From Octadecabacter sp. (GTDB lineage Bacteria > Pseudomonadota > Alphaproteobacteria > Rhodobacterales > Rhodobacteraceae): DNA of 18,385 bases. Both the position numbers and the translations under genes were made by a program. The notes beneath the pieces are model-generated. The model made no database searches. It saw nothing but the letters and a program-made list of their open reading frames with translations, and was not told the DNA's origin. Location of the stretch: NCBI GenBank assembly GCA_003533975.1, contig DQCL01000109.1:2183-20567 (forward strand). Reading direction: 5' to 3'. Shown in pieces: positions 1-7,920 of the stretch (position 1 is its first letter; each line of letters begins with the position of its first letter).

Positions 1-788
1 GGCACGGCAAGCGGTCCGGTATCCGTGTCATAGTCATCAGGATTACTCAGCGATTCCCAAGCTCCGTCACGGTAAATTTCAACGCCTTTGAAGTTCGCTT
101 TGTAGCCCATCTTGTCGGACCCGGGGACCCAATATCCCAAATATACATAAGGCAACTCAAGCTCTCGGGCGATCTGAATGTGATCAAGGATCAGGTACGT
201 GCCGACTGACGACTTCATGAGTTCCGGCGCGAAAAATGAATAGACCATCGACAGCCCGTCATCCAAAATATCTGTCAAACTAACCGCGCGTAGTCCCTCA
301 TAGGGATCATCCAGCACCGTCGCCTCTGCATGGGCCGAACGGTACTCAATCAAGCGGGTGCGGATTGGGGTTTCTTCAACCATCGCCGCAAATTCAAACA
401 GGTCCATATCCGCCATGCCGCCTGTCGCGTGCCGGCTGTCGAGGTAGTCACGAAACAGGGCGAACTGCGCTTCCGTAGCCCATGGCGAGGAGGCACTGCG
501 TGTCAGGTCTGCGTTGCGTTTCAATACCCGTTTTTGGCTTTTGGATGGGGCGAAGTCCGCCACCTTGATGCGTGCGGAAAGGCAGGCCGCACAGTCCGCA
601 CAAGACGGGCGATACAGCACGTTTTGCGACCGTCGAAAGCCTTGCTTGGAAAGCGCGTTGTTGAGCTGTTCTGCCCCGTCACCTTGGAGAGCCGTGAACA
701 ACTTACGCTCCATCCGGTCTGCCAGATAGGGGCAGGGCTGGGGGGCTGTCACATAAAACTGTGGCGCTATGGGCAAGCTATGACGCAT
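1..788 (-). CDS. bpt: Aspartate/glutamate leucyltransferase (bacterial Ate1/Bpt type), 3' end cut by window edge
   Basis: Transfers leucine (family knowledge) from aminoacyl-tRNA to proteins with N-terminal Asp or Glu, marking them for the ClpS/ClpAP N-degron route in the cytoplasm. Reading the minus strand from the ATG at 788 gives 262 complete codons before the window ends. The protein begins [19 protein letters not shown]. It shows Cys19 in a QPCPYL motif and a C-x2-C-x2-C cluster at Cys63, Cys66 and Cys69 ([10 protein letters not shown]), both typical of the Ate1 N-terminal domain. The C-terminal part carries [21 protein letters not shown], as expected for the acyltransferase fold. The usual family length is about 270-285 aa, so only the last residues are missing. 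No strong Shine-Dalgarno is visible before the ATG. The family is certain; exact tRNA specificity (Leu rather than Arg) is inferred from the bacterial subfamily. Confidence 0.93.
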   Translation of the reverse strand, partial: MRHSLPIAPQFYVTAPQPCPYLADRMERKLFTALQGDGAEQLNNALSKQGFRRSQNVLYRPSCADCAACLSARIKVADFAPSKSQKRVLKRNADLTRSASSPWATEAQFALFRDYLDSRHATGGMADMDLFEFAAMVEETPIRTRLIEYRSAHAEATVLDDPYEGLRAVSLTDILDDGLSMVYSFFAPELMKSSVGTYLILDHIQIARELELPYVYLGYWVPGSDKMGYKANFKGVEIYRDGAWESLSNPDDYDTDTGPLAV

Positions 789-880
789 GGATACTCTATC
801 GGGTTTAAGTTGCCGTTAGCGTAACAAACCCGTGCCCCTTGCCACAACCCGCGAATTACGTGCGATTTAAACGTCATTTA

Positions 881-927
881 TGAAAACAAGAGCGACCGAC
901 CGCTGGGGTGGGAACAGCGATCGGCCG
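881..927 (-). terminator. Predicted Rho-independent terminator of the DUF2852 gene
   Basis: On the minus-strand RNA, CGGCCGATCGCT pairs with AGCGGTCGGTCG (plus positions 916-927 and 893-904). All 12 pairs form, two of them G-U wobbles. The wobbles fall on the minus-strand RNA only, where the plus-strand RNA would have A-C mismatches, so the hairpin is oriented for minus transcription. It is followed by CTCTTGTTTTC. Function is inferred. Confidence 0.65.
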
Positions 928-931
928 TAGA

Positions 932-961
932 TTGACGCGGGCAGGGATGCGCCCACGTCAA
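932..961 (-). other. Second hairpin in the DUF2852 3' region
   Basis: TTGACGCGGGC (932-942) and GCCCACGTCAA (951-961) form an 11-bp stem with an 8-nt loop. The single imperfect pair is a G-U wobble on the minus-strand RNA. It lies between the gene end and the terminator at 881-927 and has no T-tract of its own. It may protect the mRNA 3' end or assist termination. Confidence 0.45.
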
Positions 962-969
962 GGGGGACC

Positions 970-1041
970 TTAGGTGGCAGCGTCAAGACGCGCCGTGCGA
1001 TCATCTATGAAGTCATCAAATTCGGATTGGTCTTTGACCTT
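970..1041 (-). other. Out-of-frame coding-like remnant resembling the DUF2852 C-terminal helix
   Basis: Shifted by one base relative to the end of the DUF2852 gene, the minus strand reads KVKDQSEFDDFIDDRTARL then a few residues and TAA. This resembles the end of that protein, DAKDKAEFDQFMEDRAER. Many differences are third-position changes, for example GAG TTC against GAA TTT and GAC against GAT. It looks like a tandem duplicate of the C-terminal segment, or an ancestral C-terminus, that a frameshift has cut off. Confidence 0.45.
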
Positions 1042-1510
1042 ACTTGGCCGGTTTTGTGTCTGGCTCATCAGCGGCGTCATCAACTGTGCGTTCAGCGCGG
1101 TCTTCCATGAACTGGTCGAACTCAGCCTTGTCTTTGGCATCGCGAAGACGCTTCAAAAACGTTTCAAAGTTGGACTGTTCTTCCTCTAAGCGGCTCAGTG
1201 TGTCCGCTTTATAGGCGTCAAAGGCCGAATTGCCCGAGGAGGACATTGCCGCACGCATTGTGTGGCGGGCGTGGTTGCGGTGGCGTTTGTGGGCGCAATT
1301 TCCTGAAAACATGCGTTTACTCCATATCATATAGGCGAGAAGGGCGAGACCGACGGGCCACACGAAGATGAACCCGAGGACCATCGCGGCGATCCATGCG
1401 CCTTTGCCGCGCTCATCGAGCCACGCCTCGCTGCGTTTAAACCAGTTCCCGTCACGCGGCTGCCGCGCATAAGGGGCGTTATAATCAATATTGGTGGACG
1501 AGGTGGTCAT
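1040..1510 (-). CDS. DUF2852 domain membrane protein
   Basis: A 156-aa protein of unknown function that matches the DUF2852 family of Rhodobacteraceae by its overall layout. An N-terminal segment rich in polar residues (1-36) is followed by one transmembrane helix at about 39-63 (the AWIAAMVLGFIFVWPVGLAL region). Then comes a basic, histidine-rich linker (67-90: NCAHKRHRNHARH) and a charged helical, probably coiled-coil, tail at about 97-140. The ATG at 1510 has GGAG seven bases upstream. The upstream region contains two copies of a 17-bp palindrome (1541-1557 and 1599-1615), the nearer ending about 30 bp before the start codon, so repression or activation by a dimeric regulator is likely. 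It is followed by two hairpins and an out-of-frame repeat of its own C-terminal helix. The molecular role is not known to me. Confidence 0.85.
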   Translation of the reverse strand: MTTSSTNIDYNAPYARQPRDGNWFKRSEAWLDERGKGAWIAAMVLGFIFVWPVGLALLAYMIWSKRMFSGNCAHKRHRNHARHTMRAAMSSSGNSAFDAYKADTLSRLEEEQSNFETFLKRLRDAKDKAEFDQFMEDRAERTVDDAADEPDTKPAK

Positions 1511-1540
1511 CTGGGTGCTCCATTGGTTGGTTACTGTGTA

Positions 1541-1557
1541 TGTGAATGCCTTTCACA
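1541..1557. promoter_or_regulatory. Operator-like palindrome, copy 1 of 2
   Basis: TGTGAATGCCTTTCACA: perfect 6-bp arms (TGTGAA/TTCACA) around a 5-bp centre. It matches copy 2 at 1599 in 13 of 17 positions. It lies 31-47 bp upstream of the DUF2852 start codon. The 5-bp centre gives TGTGA-N7-TCACA rather than the CRP spacing of six, so I do not call it a CRP site. Confidence 0.55.
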
Positions 1558-1598
1558 TCACCAAGATGGGGCGAGGCGGCGCGCTTCGCAAGGCATAA

Positions 1599-1615
1599 TG
1601 TAAATGTTTTTTACA
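1599..1615. promoter_or_regulatory. Operator-like palindrome, copy 2 of 2
   Basis: TGTAAATGTTTTTTACA: the core of a perfect 8-bp inverted repeat (AATGTAAA/TTTACATT, 1597-1604 and 1610-1617). Compared with copy 1, the position 4 G/A change is matched by the C/T change at position 14, so symmetry is kept. The two copies start 58 bp apart. Confidence 0.55.
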
Positions 1616-1622
1616 TTTACTT

Positions 1623-1636
1623 TGTAAGCGCTTGAA
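1623..1636. promoter_or_regulatory. LacI-family-like operator candidate
   Basis: TGTAAGCGCTTGAA contains the central AAGCGCTT palindrome and resembles the generic LacI-family operator TGTAAGCGCTTACA. It sits 8 bp from the copy 2 palindrome, and ATGAAACTTTCAT (1642-1654) follows. It shares the AGCGCT core with the palindrome upstream of edd. The regulator is not in this window. Confidence 0.35.
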
Positions 1637-2037
1637 GTTAAATGAAACTTTCATACCCCCCCAAGTTCTTGTCTGGGATTTTTCAAGTAAATGCCACCGC
1701 AAGTAGCCAAGCACCCAGCCAATTGAGGTGTCCTGCAGAGATCCGACCTGACTTAGGAGAGCTAACCAAGAACCACTATTCAGAATAGTTATCGCTGTAG
1801 CCCCAGCCTTAGCAGCTGACGTTTGACGCTCGGTGTGTACATCCCAGCGATTATCTCTCTCAACATTCCCGAAATTTGCATCAGTTTTTGTTTTTGATGG
1901 CGTATCATACGGTGAACCCCAAAGCGGCCAGCGTCAGCCAATGCACGTATGACTCGTTTCAAACTTTTACTCATGTTTTCAACATGCCAACGCGGGTTAC
2001 GATTGACCAGAACGAACGGTGGGCCCAATGTCAGGAC

Positions 2038-4800
2038 ATGACATTTTCATCCAGAATAACCCGCACCCCCACACCGTTTGATGCCGCCCTTGGTGCGGAT
2101 GCAGCCAGTGCGTTTGGCGATTTTGATGCGCCTGTCCGCGATTTGGTTGCGGGGGCGGCGGGATGTAGCCCCTATTTGAACGGATTGCTCACCCGTGATG
2201 GTGACTGGCTGCTTGGTGCGTTGGACGCACCGGAAGATGCGCTTGAGGCTGAACTGACGGCGATTGCGGGGCTGGCATTGCCCGATCTTCAGGTCGGCTT
2301 GCGCCAAGCCAAGCGCCGTATTGCGTTGCTAACAGGGTTGGCAGACTTGGGCGGTGTTTGGTCGCTTGAACAGGTGACCAGCGCCTTGGCGCGGTTGGCG
2401 GATGGTGCCGTTGATGTGGCCCTCAAACGTCTTGTCGGCGCTGAAATTGCCCGTGGCAAAGTACCGGGGCAGGTGGAGGCAGACGCCGAAACAGCGGCGG
2501 GCATGTGCAGCATCGCAATGGGCAAGGGCGGCGCATATGAGCTGAACTATTCCAGCGATATCGACTTGATCTGTTTGTTTGACGAAACCCGCTTTGACCC
2601 TGACGATTTCCATGATGCGCGTGCGGCGTTTGTGCGGGTGACGCGAAAGATGGCGGCGCTTCTCAGTGACTTAACGGAGGGGGGCTATGTCTTCCGCACC
2701 GACCTGCGTTTGCGACCCGATCCAAGCGTAACGCCAGTCTGTTTGAGCATGGAGGCCGCGGAACGGTACTACGAAAGCGTCGGGCGCACGTGGGAACGCG
2801 CCGCCTATATCAAGGCACGGGCCTCGGCGGGGGATATCGCAGCGGGCGAGGGGTTCTTGAAAACGCTCACACCCTTCGTGTGGCGCAAACACTTGGATTT
2901 CGTCGCCATTCAAGACGCCCACGACATGCGCCTGCGCATTCGCGAACATAAGGGACTTGGCGGGCCGATTTCACTGCCTGGACATAATATGAAGCTCGGG
3001 CGTGGTGGCATCCGCGAGATCGAATTTTTCACCCAAACGCGCCAGCTGATCGCTGGAGGGCGCGACCCGGCCTTGCGATGTCGTGGTACGGTTGACGGGT
3101 TGGCAGCGCTGGCAGGCGCGGGTTGGGTGCAACAGGCGGACGCGGATGTTTTGACCGACCATTACCGCTACCACCGCGAGGTCGAGCACCGCTTGCAGAT
3201 GCTCAATGACGCGCAAACCCATGATTTGCCAAATAGTGATGAAGGCTTCGCGCGGTTGGCGGCGTTTATGGGAACCGAAGACAAAGCATTGCGTGCTGAG
3301 CTGCACGACCGTCTTGAAGAAGTACATGCGCTGACCGAAGGGTTCTTTGCACCATCTGAGACGGCTGAAGTGTCGAACTTCGGTGCGAATATAACCGAAC
3401 GCTGGCTGACCTATCCAGCGCTGCGGTCTGACCGTGCTGTGGCGATATTTGATCGGGTGAAACCGCGCCTGCTAGAGGCATTGCAGGATGCGGCGAAACC
3501 GGACGAAGCGTTATTGGCGTTTGACGGGTTTTTAGCGGGGCTTCCGGCTGGGGTTCAGGTGTTTTCCCTGTTCGAAGCCAATCCGCAACTGACGCAATTG
3601 ATGGTCGATATCGCCGCTACCGCGCCCGCGCTGGCGCAGTATCTGGGGCGCAATGCGGCCGTGTTCGATGCCGTTATCGGCGGGGACTTTTTCTCGGACT
3701 GGCCGGAACCTGACGCATTGTTAGACACGTTGCGTGGCGCACTGGAACGGGCGGGGGATTATGAAACACGCCTTGATGCGGCGCGCCGCTGGCAAAAGGA
3801 ATGGCACTTTCGCATCGGCGTGCATCACCTGCGCGGGTTGGTGGATGCTGAAACCGCGGGTCGCCAATATTCCGATCTGGCACAGGCTGTGCTGAGCGCG
3901 GTGTTCCCGATCGTCGTTGCGCATTTCGCAACCAAACATGGCCCACCACCAGGGCGTGGAGCGGTCGTTATCGGCATGGGTAGCCTTGGGGCAGGACGAT
4001 TGCATGCGGCGTCTGATCTGGATCTAATTGTCATTTATGACGGGATGGACGTCGACAGTTCTGACGGGAAACGCCCATTGGCGACGCGGCCTTATTACGC
4101 ACGCCTCACGCAGGCGATGGTGACGGCGATCACCGCACCAATGGCCGAGGGACGCCTGTACGAAGTGGATATGCGCCTGCGGCCGTCTGGCGGGCAGGGG
4201 CCAGTCGCAACGGCGTTTTCAGGCTTTGAGAGCTATCAAATGGATGAGGCTTGGACATGGGAGCATCTTGCGCTGACACGTGCGCGGGTTGTCGCGGGTG
4301 ACGCGGGTTTGGCAGCAGATGTCGAAGCCGTGCGCGCGCGGGTTCTAGCCGCCAAAGCAAGTGGTGAAACGATTGCGAAAGATGTGGGTGACATGCGCCG
4401 CCGGATTGCCGATGCGAAGGCACCGATTGGGGCGTGGGACGCGAAAATTGGTTCAGGGCGACTGCAAGATGTTGAACTTTGCGGCCAAATGGTTGCATTG
4501 CAGGCTGGGCAGGTGGCAAGGGATACAGCGCAGCAGGTCGTCAATGGCAACCTAAGCGCCGCCGACAGTACAGCCTTATTGGACGCGGCGGCATTGTTTT
4601 GGACCGTGCAGGCGGCGGCGCAATTGCTGTTGGGGGCTGGGCTGGATGTGCAAAAGCTGGGCGAGGGCGGTGAACGCTTTATCTTACGCGAAACGGGGTC
4701 TGACAGCCTTGAAACTCTGGCAGCACAGATGGATGATGTGTCGAGAAAAGCGGCGGCAGTGATCGCGCGATTGGTAGGAGACGACGATGACGAAGGGTGA
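2038..4800 (+). CDS. glnE: Bifunctional glutamine synthetase adenylyltransferase / adenylyl-removing enzyme
   Basis: Controls glutamine synthetase by adding AMP to, and removing it from, its regulatory tyrosine, in response to PII and glutamine. At 920 aa it is close to the usual 920-950 aa. Two nucleotidyltransferase domains are visible. The N-terminal adenylyl-removing domain has ELNYSSDIDLI at about 166-176. The C-terminal adenylyltransferase domain has GMGSLGAGRLHAASDLDLIV, with the catalytic Asp pair near 660-662. The GGIREIEFF motif (about 323-331) that follows the first domain is also present. I chose the ATG at 2038 (MTFSSRITRTP) because roseobacter homologues begin in this way. The frame stays open back to an ATG at 1876, but those residues do not look like GlnE. 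AGGA lies unusually close to the chosen ATG, so the start is less certain than the identity. It overlaps the next gene by 14 bp. Confidence 0.95.
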   Translation: MTFSSRITRTPTPFDAALGADAASAFGDFDAPVRDLVAGAAGCSPYLNGLLTRDGDWLLGALDAPEDALEAELTAIAGLALPDLQVGLRQAKRRIALLTGLADLGGVWSLEQVTSALARLADGAVDVALKRLVGAEIARGKVPGQVEADAETAAGMCSIAMGKGGAYELNYSSDIDLICLFDETRFDPDDFHDARAAFVRVTRKMAALLSDLTEGGYVFRTDLRLRPDPSVTPVCLSMEAAERYYESVGRTWERAAYIKARASAGDIAAGEGFLKTLTPFVWRKHLDFVAIQDAHDMRLRIREHKGLGGPISLPGHNMKLGRGGIREIEFFTQTRQLIAGGRDPALRCRGTVDGLAALAGAGWVQQADADVLTDHYRYHREVEHRLQMLNDAQTHDLPNSDEGFARLAAFMGTEDKALRAELHDRLEEVHALTEGFFAPSETAEVSNFGANITERWLTYPALRSDRAVAIFDRVKPRLLEALQDAAKPDEALLAFDGFLAGLPAGVQVFSLFEANPQLTQLMVDIAATAPALAQYLGRNAAVFDAVIGGDFFSDWPEPDALLDTLRGALERAGDYETRLDAARRWQKEWHFRIGVHHLRGLVDAETAGRQYSDLAQAVLSAVFPIVVAHFATKHGPPPGRGAVVIGMGSLGAGRLHAASDLDLIVIYDGMDVDSSDGKRPLATRPYYARLTQAMVTAITAPMAEGRLYEVDMRLRPSGGQGPVATAFSGFESYQMDEAWTWEHLALTRARVVAGDAGLAADVEAVRARVLAAKASGETIAKDVGDMRRRIADAKAPIGAWDAKIGSGRLQDVELCGQMVALQAGQVARDTAQQVVNGNLSAADSTALLDAAALFWTVQAAAQLLLGAGLDVQKLGEGGERFILRETGSDSLETLAAQMDDVSRKAAAVIARLVGDDDDEG

Positions 4801-5053
4801 TGATCTCGATCCGAAAGGGTTGATCGAAGAATCCTACAAGATTGAAAACATCAGCGCGCCTGAATGCCGATCGATTTTCCTTGATTGGGCGATAAGCTAT
4901 CAGGGTGTGAATGCCGTGGGAATTGCAGCCCTCCTTGCGCGTCACGGATTGGGAACAGACGAACACCCAATGACAGTCACGCTGCGCGAAGGGCTTTCAG
5001 CGCCACAGACACCCACGCGCCGTGGCGGATGGCGCGCAAGGGTAGCGGAGTGA
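4787..5053 (+). CDS. Small conserved-type hypothetical protein coupled to glnE
   Basis: An 88-aa soluble protein, MTKGDDLDPKGLIEESYKI at its start and ARVAE at its end. No domain is recognised. An acidic N-terminal half with ECRSIFLDWAISYQGVNAVGIAALLARHG suggests two or three helices, and the C-terminus is basic and probably disordered. The ATG lies 14 bp inside the end of glnE and is preceded by GGAG at good spacing, so it is probably translated by coupling to glnE. The overlap, ribosome binding site and plausible composition support a real gene. A role linked to nitrogen control would be only guilt by association. Confidence 0.75.
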   Translation: MTKGDDLDPKGLIEESYKIENISAPECRSIFLDWAISYQGVNAVGIAALLARHGLGTDEHPMTVTLREGLSAPQTPTRRGGWRARVAE

Positions 5054-5056
5054 GTT

Positions 5057-5335
5057 AGAACGAGCAGATTAAAAAGACGCTCGCAGCGGTTTTCGCGATG
5101 ATTTCTGTCGCGGGTTTGGTCGCCGGTCCCTTCCATGTCGACGTCCAGTGACCCAGGTGGCATCACTAACGCGATAGCAGGCCTGTTCGTTCTGGCAGGA
5201 CTTGCGACCTTGGTCACGGTTGTGTTCACGCCTTTTGCGCGCGTTTCAACGAGAATTCCGGCGACTTGGTGGCTGACGAGGCAAAGCGGGAACGCGCGCC
5301 GTTTCTTTGCCCGAACCGGTTCTAGCGACGCTTAA
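5057..5335 (+). pseudogene. Small two-helix membrane protein, apparently disrupted by two one-base changes
   Basis: One frame (5062-5151) reads EQIKKTLAAVFAMISVAGLV followed by AGPFHVDVQ and a stop. The next frame (5135-5335) reads MSTSSDPGGITNAIAGLFVL and onward through a second hydrophobic helix to a stop. Joined, they give a typical small protein with two transmembrane segments. At the 5' end the sequence is GGAGTGAGTTAGAACGAGCAG. One extra T would restore GTTATGAACGAGCAG, an ATG with GGAG six bases upstream. A second one-base shift near 5135-5150 is needed to join the halves. If the second frame is instead a real gene from the ATG at 5135 (66 aa), it lacks a ribosome binding site. Its TAA overlaps the eda stop codon on the other strand. 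Confidence 0.5.
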
Positions 5336-5973
5336 CGTTCAAGGGCAGCGGCCTCTGATGCGAGAGCGGTAATTGCGGCCCAGTCGTTAGCATCGACAAG
5401 ATCCTTTGGTGCAACCCACGATCCCCCCACGCAAAGCGTGTTGGTCAGGCCAAGGTACTGAGGTGCGTTGGCAAGGCTAACGCCACCCGTTGGGCACCAC
5501 TTCACAGCAAGCAACGGGCCGCCAATACCTTTGAGGGCCGCAGCGCCACCATTGGCTTCGGCGGGGAAGAACTTTTGCACGCTGTAGCCACGCTCAAGCA
5601 AACGCATGGATTCACTTGAGGTCGCAGCGCCGGGAAGGAGGGGCAAATCATTGGCTTCACAAGCATCCAGAAGACGATCCGTGGCACCTGGTGAAACACC
5701 AAATGTCGCGCCTGCGGCTTTTGCGTTTTCAACGTCTTTGGAGGTGAGCAAAGTTCCCGCCCCGACCACGCCGCCGTCGATTTTCGCCATCTCACGGATC
5801 ACGTCGAGGGCCGCTGGCGTGCGCAGCGTCACTTCAAGGGCTGGTAGGCCCCCCGCAACGAGAGCAGCCGCAAGGTCACCCGCGATAGCGGCATCATCCA
5901 CGACAAGAACGGGGATTACAGGCGCTAAATCACAGACTTTTGCGGCGAGTTCGGAAGCGTGTTCGGGTGTCAT
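5332..5973 (-). CDS. eda: 2-dehydro-3-deoxy-phosphogluconate (KDPG) aldolase
   Basis: Splits KDPG into pyruvate and glyceraldehyde-3-phosphate, the last step of the Entner-Doudoroff pathway. At 213 aa it is the normal length for this TIM-barrel, class I aldolase. Visible motifs are PALEVTLRT with Glu47, VGAGTLL at about 70-76, SPGATD at 94-99, LLPGAATSSE, and the Schiff-base lysine Lys134 in QKFFPAEANGG. The phosphate-binding CPTGG is at about 160-164 and VGGSW near the end. The ATG at 5973 has AAGGA eight bases upstream. It is the second gene of an edd-eda operon, 86 bp after edd. No terminator is visible at its 3' end. Confidence 0.97.
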   Translation of the reverse strand: MTPEHASELAAKVCDLAPVIPVLVVDDAAIAGDLAAALVAGGLPALEVTLRTPAALDVIREMAKIDGGVVGAGTLLTSKDVENAKAAGATFGVSPGATDRLLDACEANDLPLLPGAATSSESMRLLERGYSVQKFFPAEANGGAAALKGIGGPLLAVKWCPTGGVSLANAPQYLGLTNTLCVGGSWVAPKDLVDANDWAAITALASEAAALER

Positions 5974-6059
5974 TGCGTATTCCTTGAAAGTCGCGCGGTT
6001 GGCTCATTCTGGAGCTTTCGGCGGGGGTATTTTGAAACAAAGGCAGGGTTAAGAGAGCG

Positions 6060-7862
6060 TTAGATAACCACCGCTGCGCCATCGGTTGACGGACCGACAG
6101 ACCGGCGGAAGATTTCAAACAATTCACGTCCCACGCCGTTGCCGTTGCCCGAGAGATCGGCGGTGGCGGGGGTGCGGCCAGTTAGATCTGTTAGACATTC
6201 GAGTGAGCCACTCTTGGCATCCAAGCGTACAATATCGCCGTCACGTAGCAGCGAGATCGGGCCACCGTCAGCGGCTTCTGGTGCGACATGGATCGCGGCG
6301 GGCACTTTGCCGGATGCGCCGGACATGCGCCCGTCTGTTACCAATGCAACCCGCAGGCCGCGGTCTTGCAACACAGACAATGTCGGCGTCAGAGAGTGCA
6401 GTTCTGGCATGCCGTTTGATTTTGGCCCCTGAAAACGGACAACAACGATTGTGTCTTCGGTCAGCTCACCTGCTTGGAAGGCGGCTTTGCAATCATGCTG
6501 CTCATGGAAGATGCGCACGGGAGCTTCAATAATGTGGCGGTCTTCTGCGACTGCGGAAGTCTTGATCACGCCACGTCCGATGTTGCCGCTAAGTTGAACC
6601 AAGCCGCCTTGCGGTGCGAATGGGTCAGACGCTGGTTTCAGAATACGGTCATTGTGGGTTACTTTTGGACCCTCACGATAGTGAAAACCGCCGTGAAGCA
6701 TTTCAGGTTCGAACGTATAAAGGTTCATTCCCGCACCTGCGACGGTTTTAACGTCTTCGTGCATCAACCCGCTTTCGAGCAGGCTGGAAATCATAAACTG
6801 CAAACCGCCCGCCGCGTGGAAGTGGTTCACATCGGCTAGCCCGTTTGGATAGACCTTGGCCATCAGGGGGGTGACCGAAGAAATGTCAGAAAAATCTTCG
6901 AGGTCAAGAATAACCCCAGCAGCACGCGCCATTGCGGGCAGGTGCAGTACGAGGTTGGTGGACCCCCCCGTTGCCATCAGCCCGACAAGGCCGTTAACAA
7001 AGGCTTTCTCGTCTAGAATATCGCTGACGGGGGTGTACTCATCACCAAGCGCCGTTATTTCCAACGCACGTTTGGTCGCTTGTATTGTCAGTTCTTCGCG
7101 CAAGTCGGTGTGTGGGTTCACAAAAGACGCGCCGGGCAGGTGTAGCCCCATAAACTCCATGAGCATCTGGTTGGTGTTGGCCGTGCCGTAGAATGTGCAT
7201 GTCCCCGGACCGTGATAGGATGCCATTTCAGCTTTCATTAGTTCGGCGCGGTCGATATTGCCCTTTGCGAATTCCTGTCGGACCTTTGCTTTCTCGTCGT
7301 TTGGCAGGCCAGACGTCATCGGGCCCGCGGGAACGAACATGCCCGGAATATAGCCAAAGGTTGCAGCGGCCATGATGAGGCCGGGAACGATCTTGTCGCA
7401 CACGCCAAGATAGAGGGCGGCGTCAAAGACGTTGTGGGACAGGCCGACGCCAGCCGCGAGTGCGATAACGTCACGGGAAAATAAGGATAGCTCCATCCCG
7501 GTTTGGCCTTGGGTGACACCGTCACACATGGACGGAACACCGCCCGCGACTTGGGCTGTACCGCCAAATTCACGTGCTGCGGCGCGAATTTTTTCGGGGT
7601 AGGTTTCAAACGGTTGATGCGCAGAAAGCATGTCATTGTACGCCGTGATAATGCCGATGTTAGGGGACTTTTCCGCAACAAGGGCGGCTTTATCATCACC
7701 CATCGGCGCGTAGGCGTGTGCTTGGTTGCCGCATGTCAGATGTGCACGACGCGGGCCTTCAGCAGCGGCGGCTGCCATACGATCAAGGTAGATGCGACGC
7801 GGGCCTTCAGAACGGGCAATGATGCGGTCAGTCACACGAGCGATGGTGGAATTAAGAGCCAT
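6060..7862 (-). CDS. edd: Phosphogluconate dehydratase
   Basis: Dehydrates 6-phosphogluconate to KDPG, the first dedicated Entner-Doudoroff step. At 600 aa it has the full family length. It belongs to the IlvD/Edd [4Fe-4S] dehydratases. The cluster-region cysteines are seen at Cys155 in GVCDKIVPG and Cys222 in [13 protein letters not shown], and Cys113 lies in [13 protein letters not shown]. The second family signature [17 protein letters not shown] is near residues 510-527. The ATG at 7862 has AGGA a few bases upstream (GCAGGACATT). It is promoter-proximal in the edd-eda operon. A 24-bp palindrome at 7901-7924 overlaps the predicted -35 box, pointing to repression by a dimeric regulator, probably of LacI type, responding to a sugar or pathway intermediate. 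Confidence 0.97.
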   Translation of the reverse strand: MALNSTIARVTDRIIARSEGPRRIYLDRMAAAAAEGPRRAHLTCGNQAHAYAPMGDDKAALVAEKSPNIGIITAYNDMLSAHQPFETYPEKIRAAAREFGGTAQVAGGVPSMCDGVTQGQTGMELSLFSRDVIALAAGVGLSHNVFDAALYLGVCDKIVPGLIMAAATFGYIPGMFVPAGPMTSGLPNDEKAKVRQEFAKGNIDRAELMKAEMASYHGPGTCTFYGTANTNQMLMEFMGLHLPGASFVNPHTDLREELTIQATKRALEITALGDEYTPVSDILDEKAFVNGLVGLMATGGSTNLVLHLPAMARAAGVILDLEDFSDISSVTPLMAKVYPNGLADVNHFHAAGGLQFMISSLLESGLMHEDVKTVAGAGMNLYTFEPEMLHGGFHYREGPKVTHNDRILKPASDPFAPQGGLVQLSGNIGRGVIKTSAVAEDRHIIEAPVRIFHEQHDCKAAFQAGELTEDTIVVVRFQGPKSNGMPELHSLTPTLSVLQDRGLRVALVTDGRMSGASGKVPAAIHVAPEAADGGPISLLRDGDIVRLDAKSGSLECLTDLTGRTPATADLSGNGNGVGRELFEIFRRSVGPSTDGAAVVI

Positions 7863-7891
7863 AATGTCCTGCTAATTCATGTTTCGCGCAT

Positions 7892-7920
7892 CGCATAGCA
7901 CACATGGTTAGCGCTAACAA
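7892..7920 (-). promoter_or_regulatory. Predicted edd-eda promoter
   Basis: Read on the minus strand: TTGTTA (7915-7920), a 17-bp spacer, then TATGCG (7892-7897), about 30 bp upstream of the edd ATG. The match to sigma-70 consensus is 4/6 and 3/6 with ideal spacing. The -35 box is inside the palindrome at 7901-7924. Confidence 0.4.

Larger units (their letters stand above)
1511..2037. other. 527-bp non-coding region between divergent DUF2852 gene and glnE
   Basis: The first 145 bp hold four palindromes, listed separately where strong. Beyond that there is a 15-bp palindrome ACTATTCAGAATAGT at 1775-1789. Short frames exist, such as 48 codons from 1642 on plus and 61 codons at 1974-1789 on minus. 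None has a convincing ribosome binding site or recognisable product. No RNA gene is recognised. Confidence 0.5.

Noticed and set aside
815..825. GTTAGCGTAAC near the bpt start, similar to the edd operator core
   Set aside because: It lacks one central base, so the half-sites are shifted relative to the edd palindrome; probably chance.
1541..1557. CRP site upstream of the DUF2852 gene
   Set aside because: The TGTGA/TCACA half-sites are separated by seven rather than six bases, and a second copy diverges from the CRP half-site.
1789..1974. Minus-strand 61-codon frame starting MSKSLKRVIRALADAGRFG upstream of glnE
   Set aside because: Very basic composition but no good ribosome binding site, no recognised family, and it overlaps the glnE leader. 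Not enough to call a gene.
1876..2037. In-frame 54-codon extension of glnE to an upstream ATG
   Set aside because: The residues do not resemble GlnE and no Shine-Dalgarno is seen; the family N-terminus MTFSSRITR starts at 2038.
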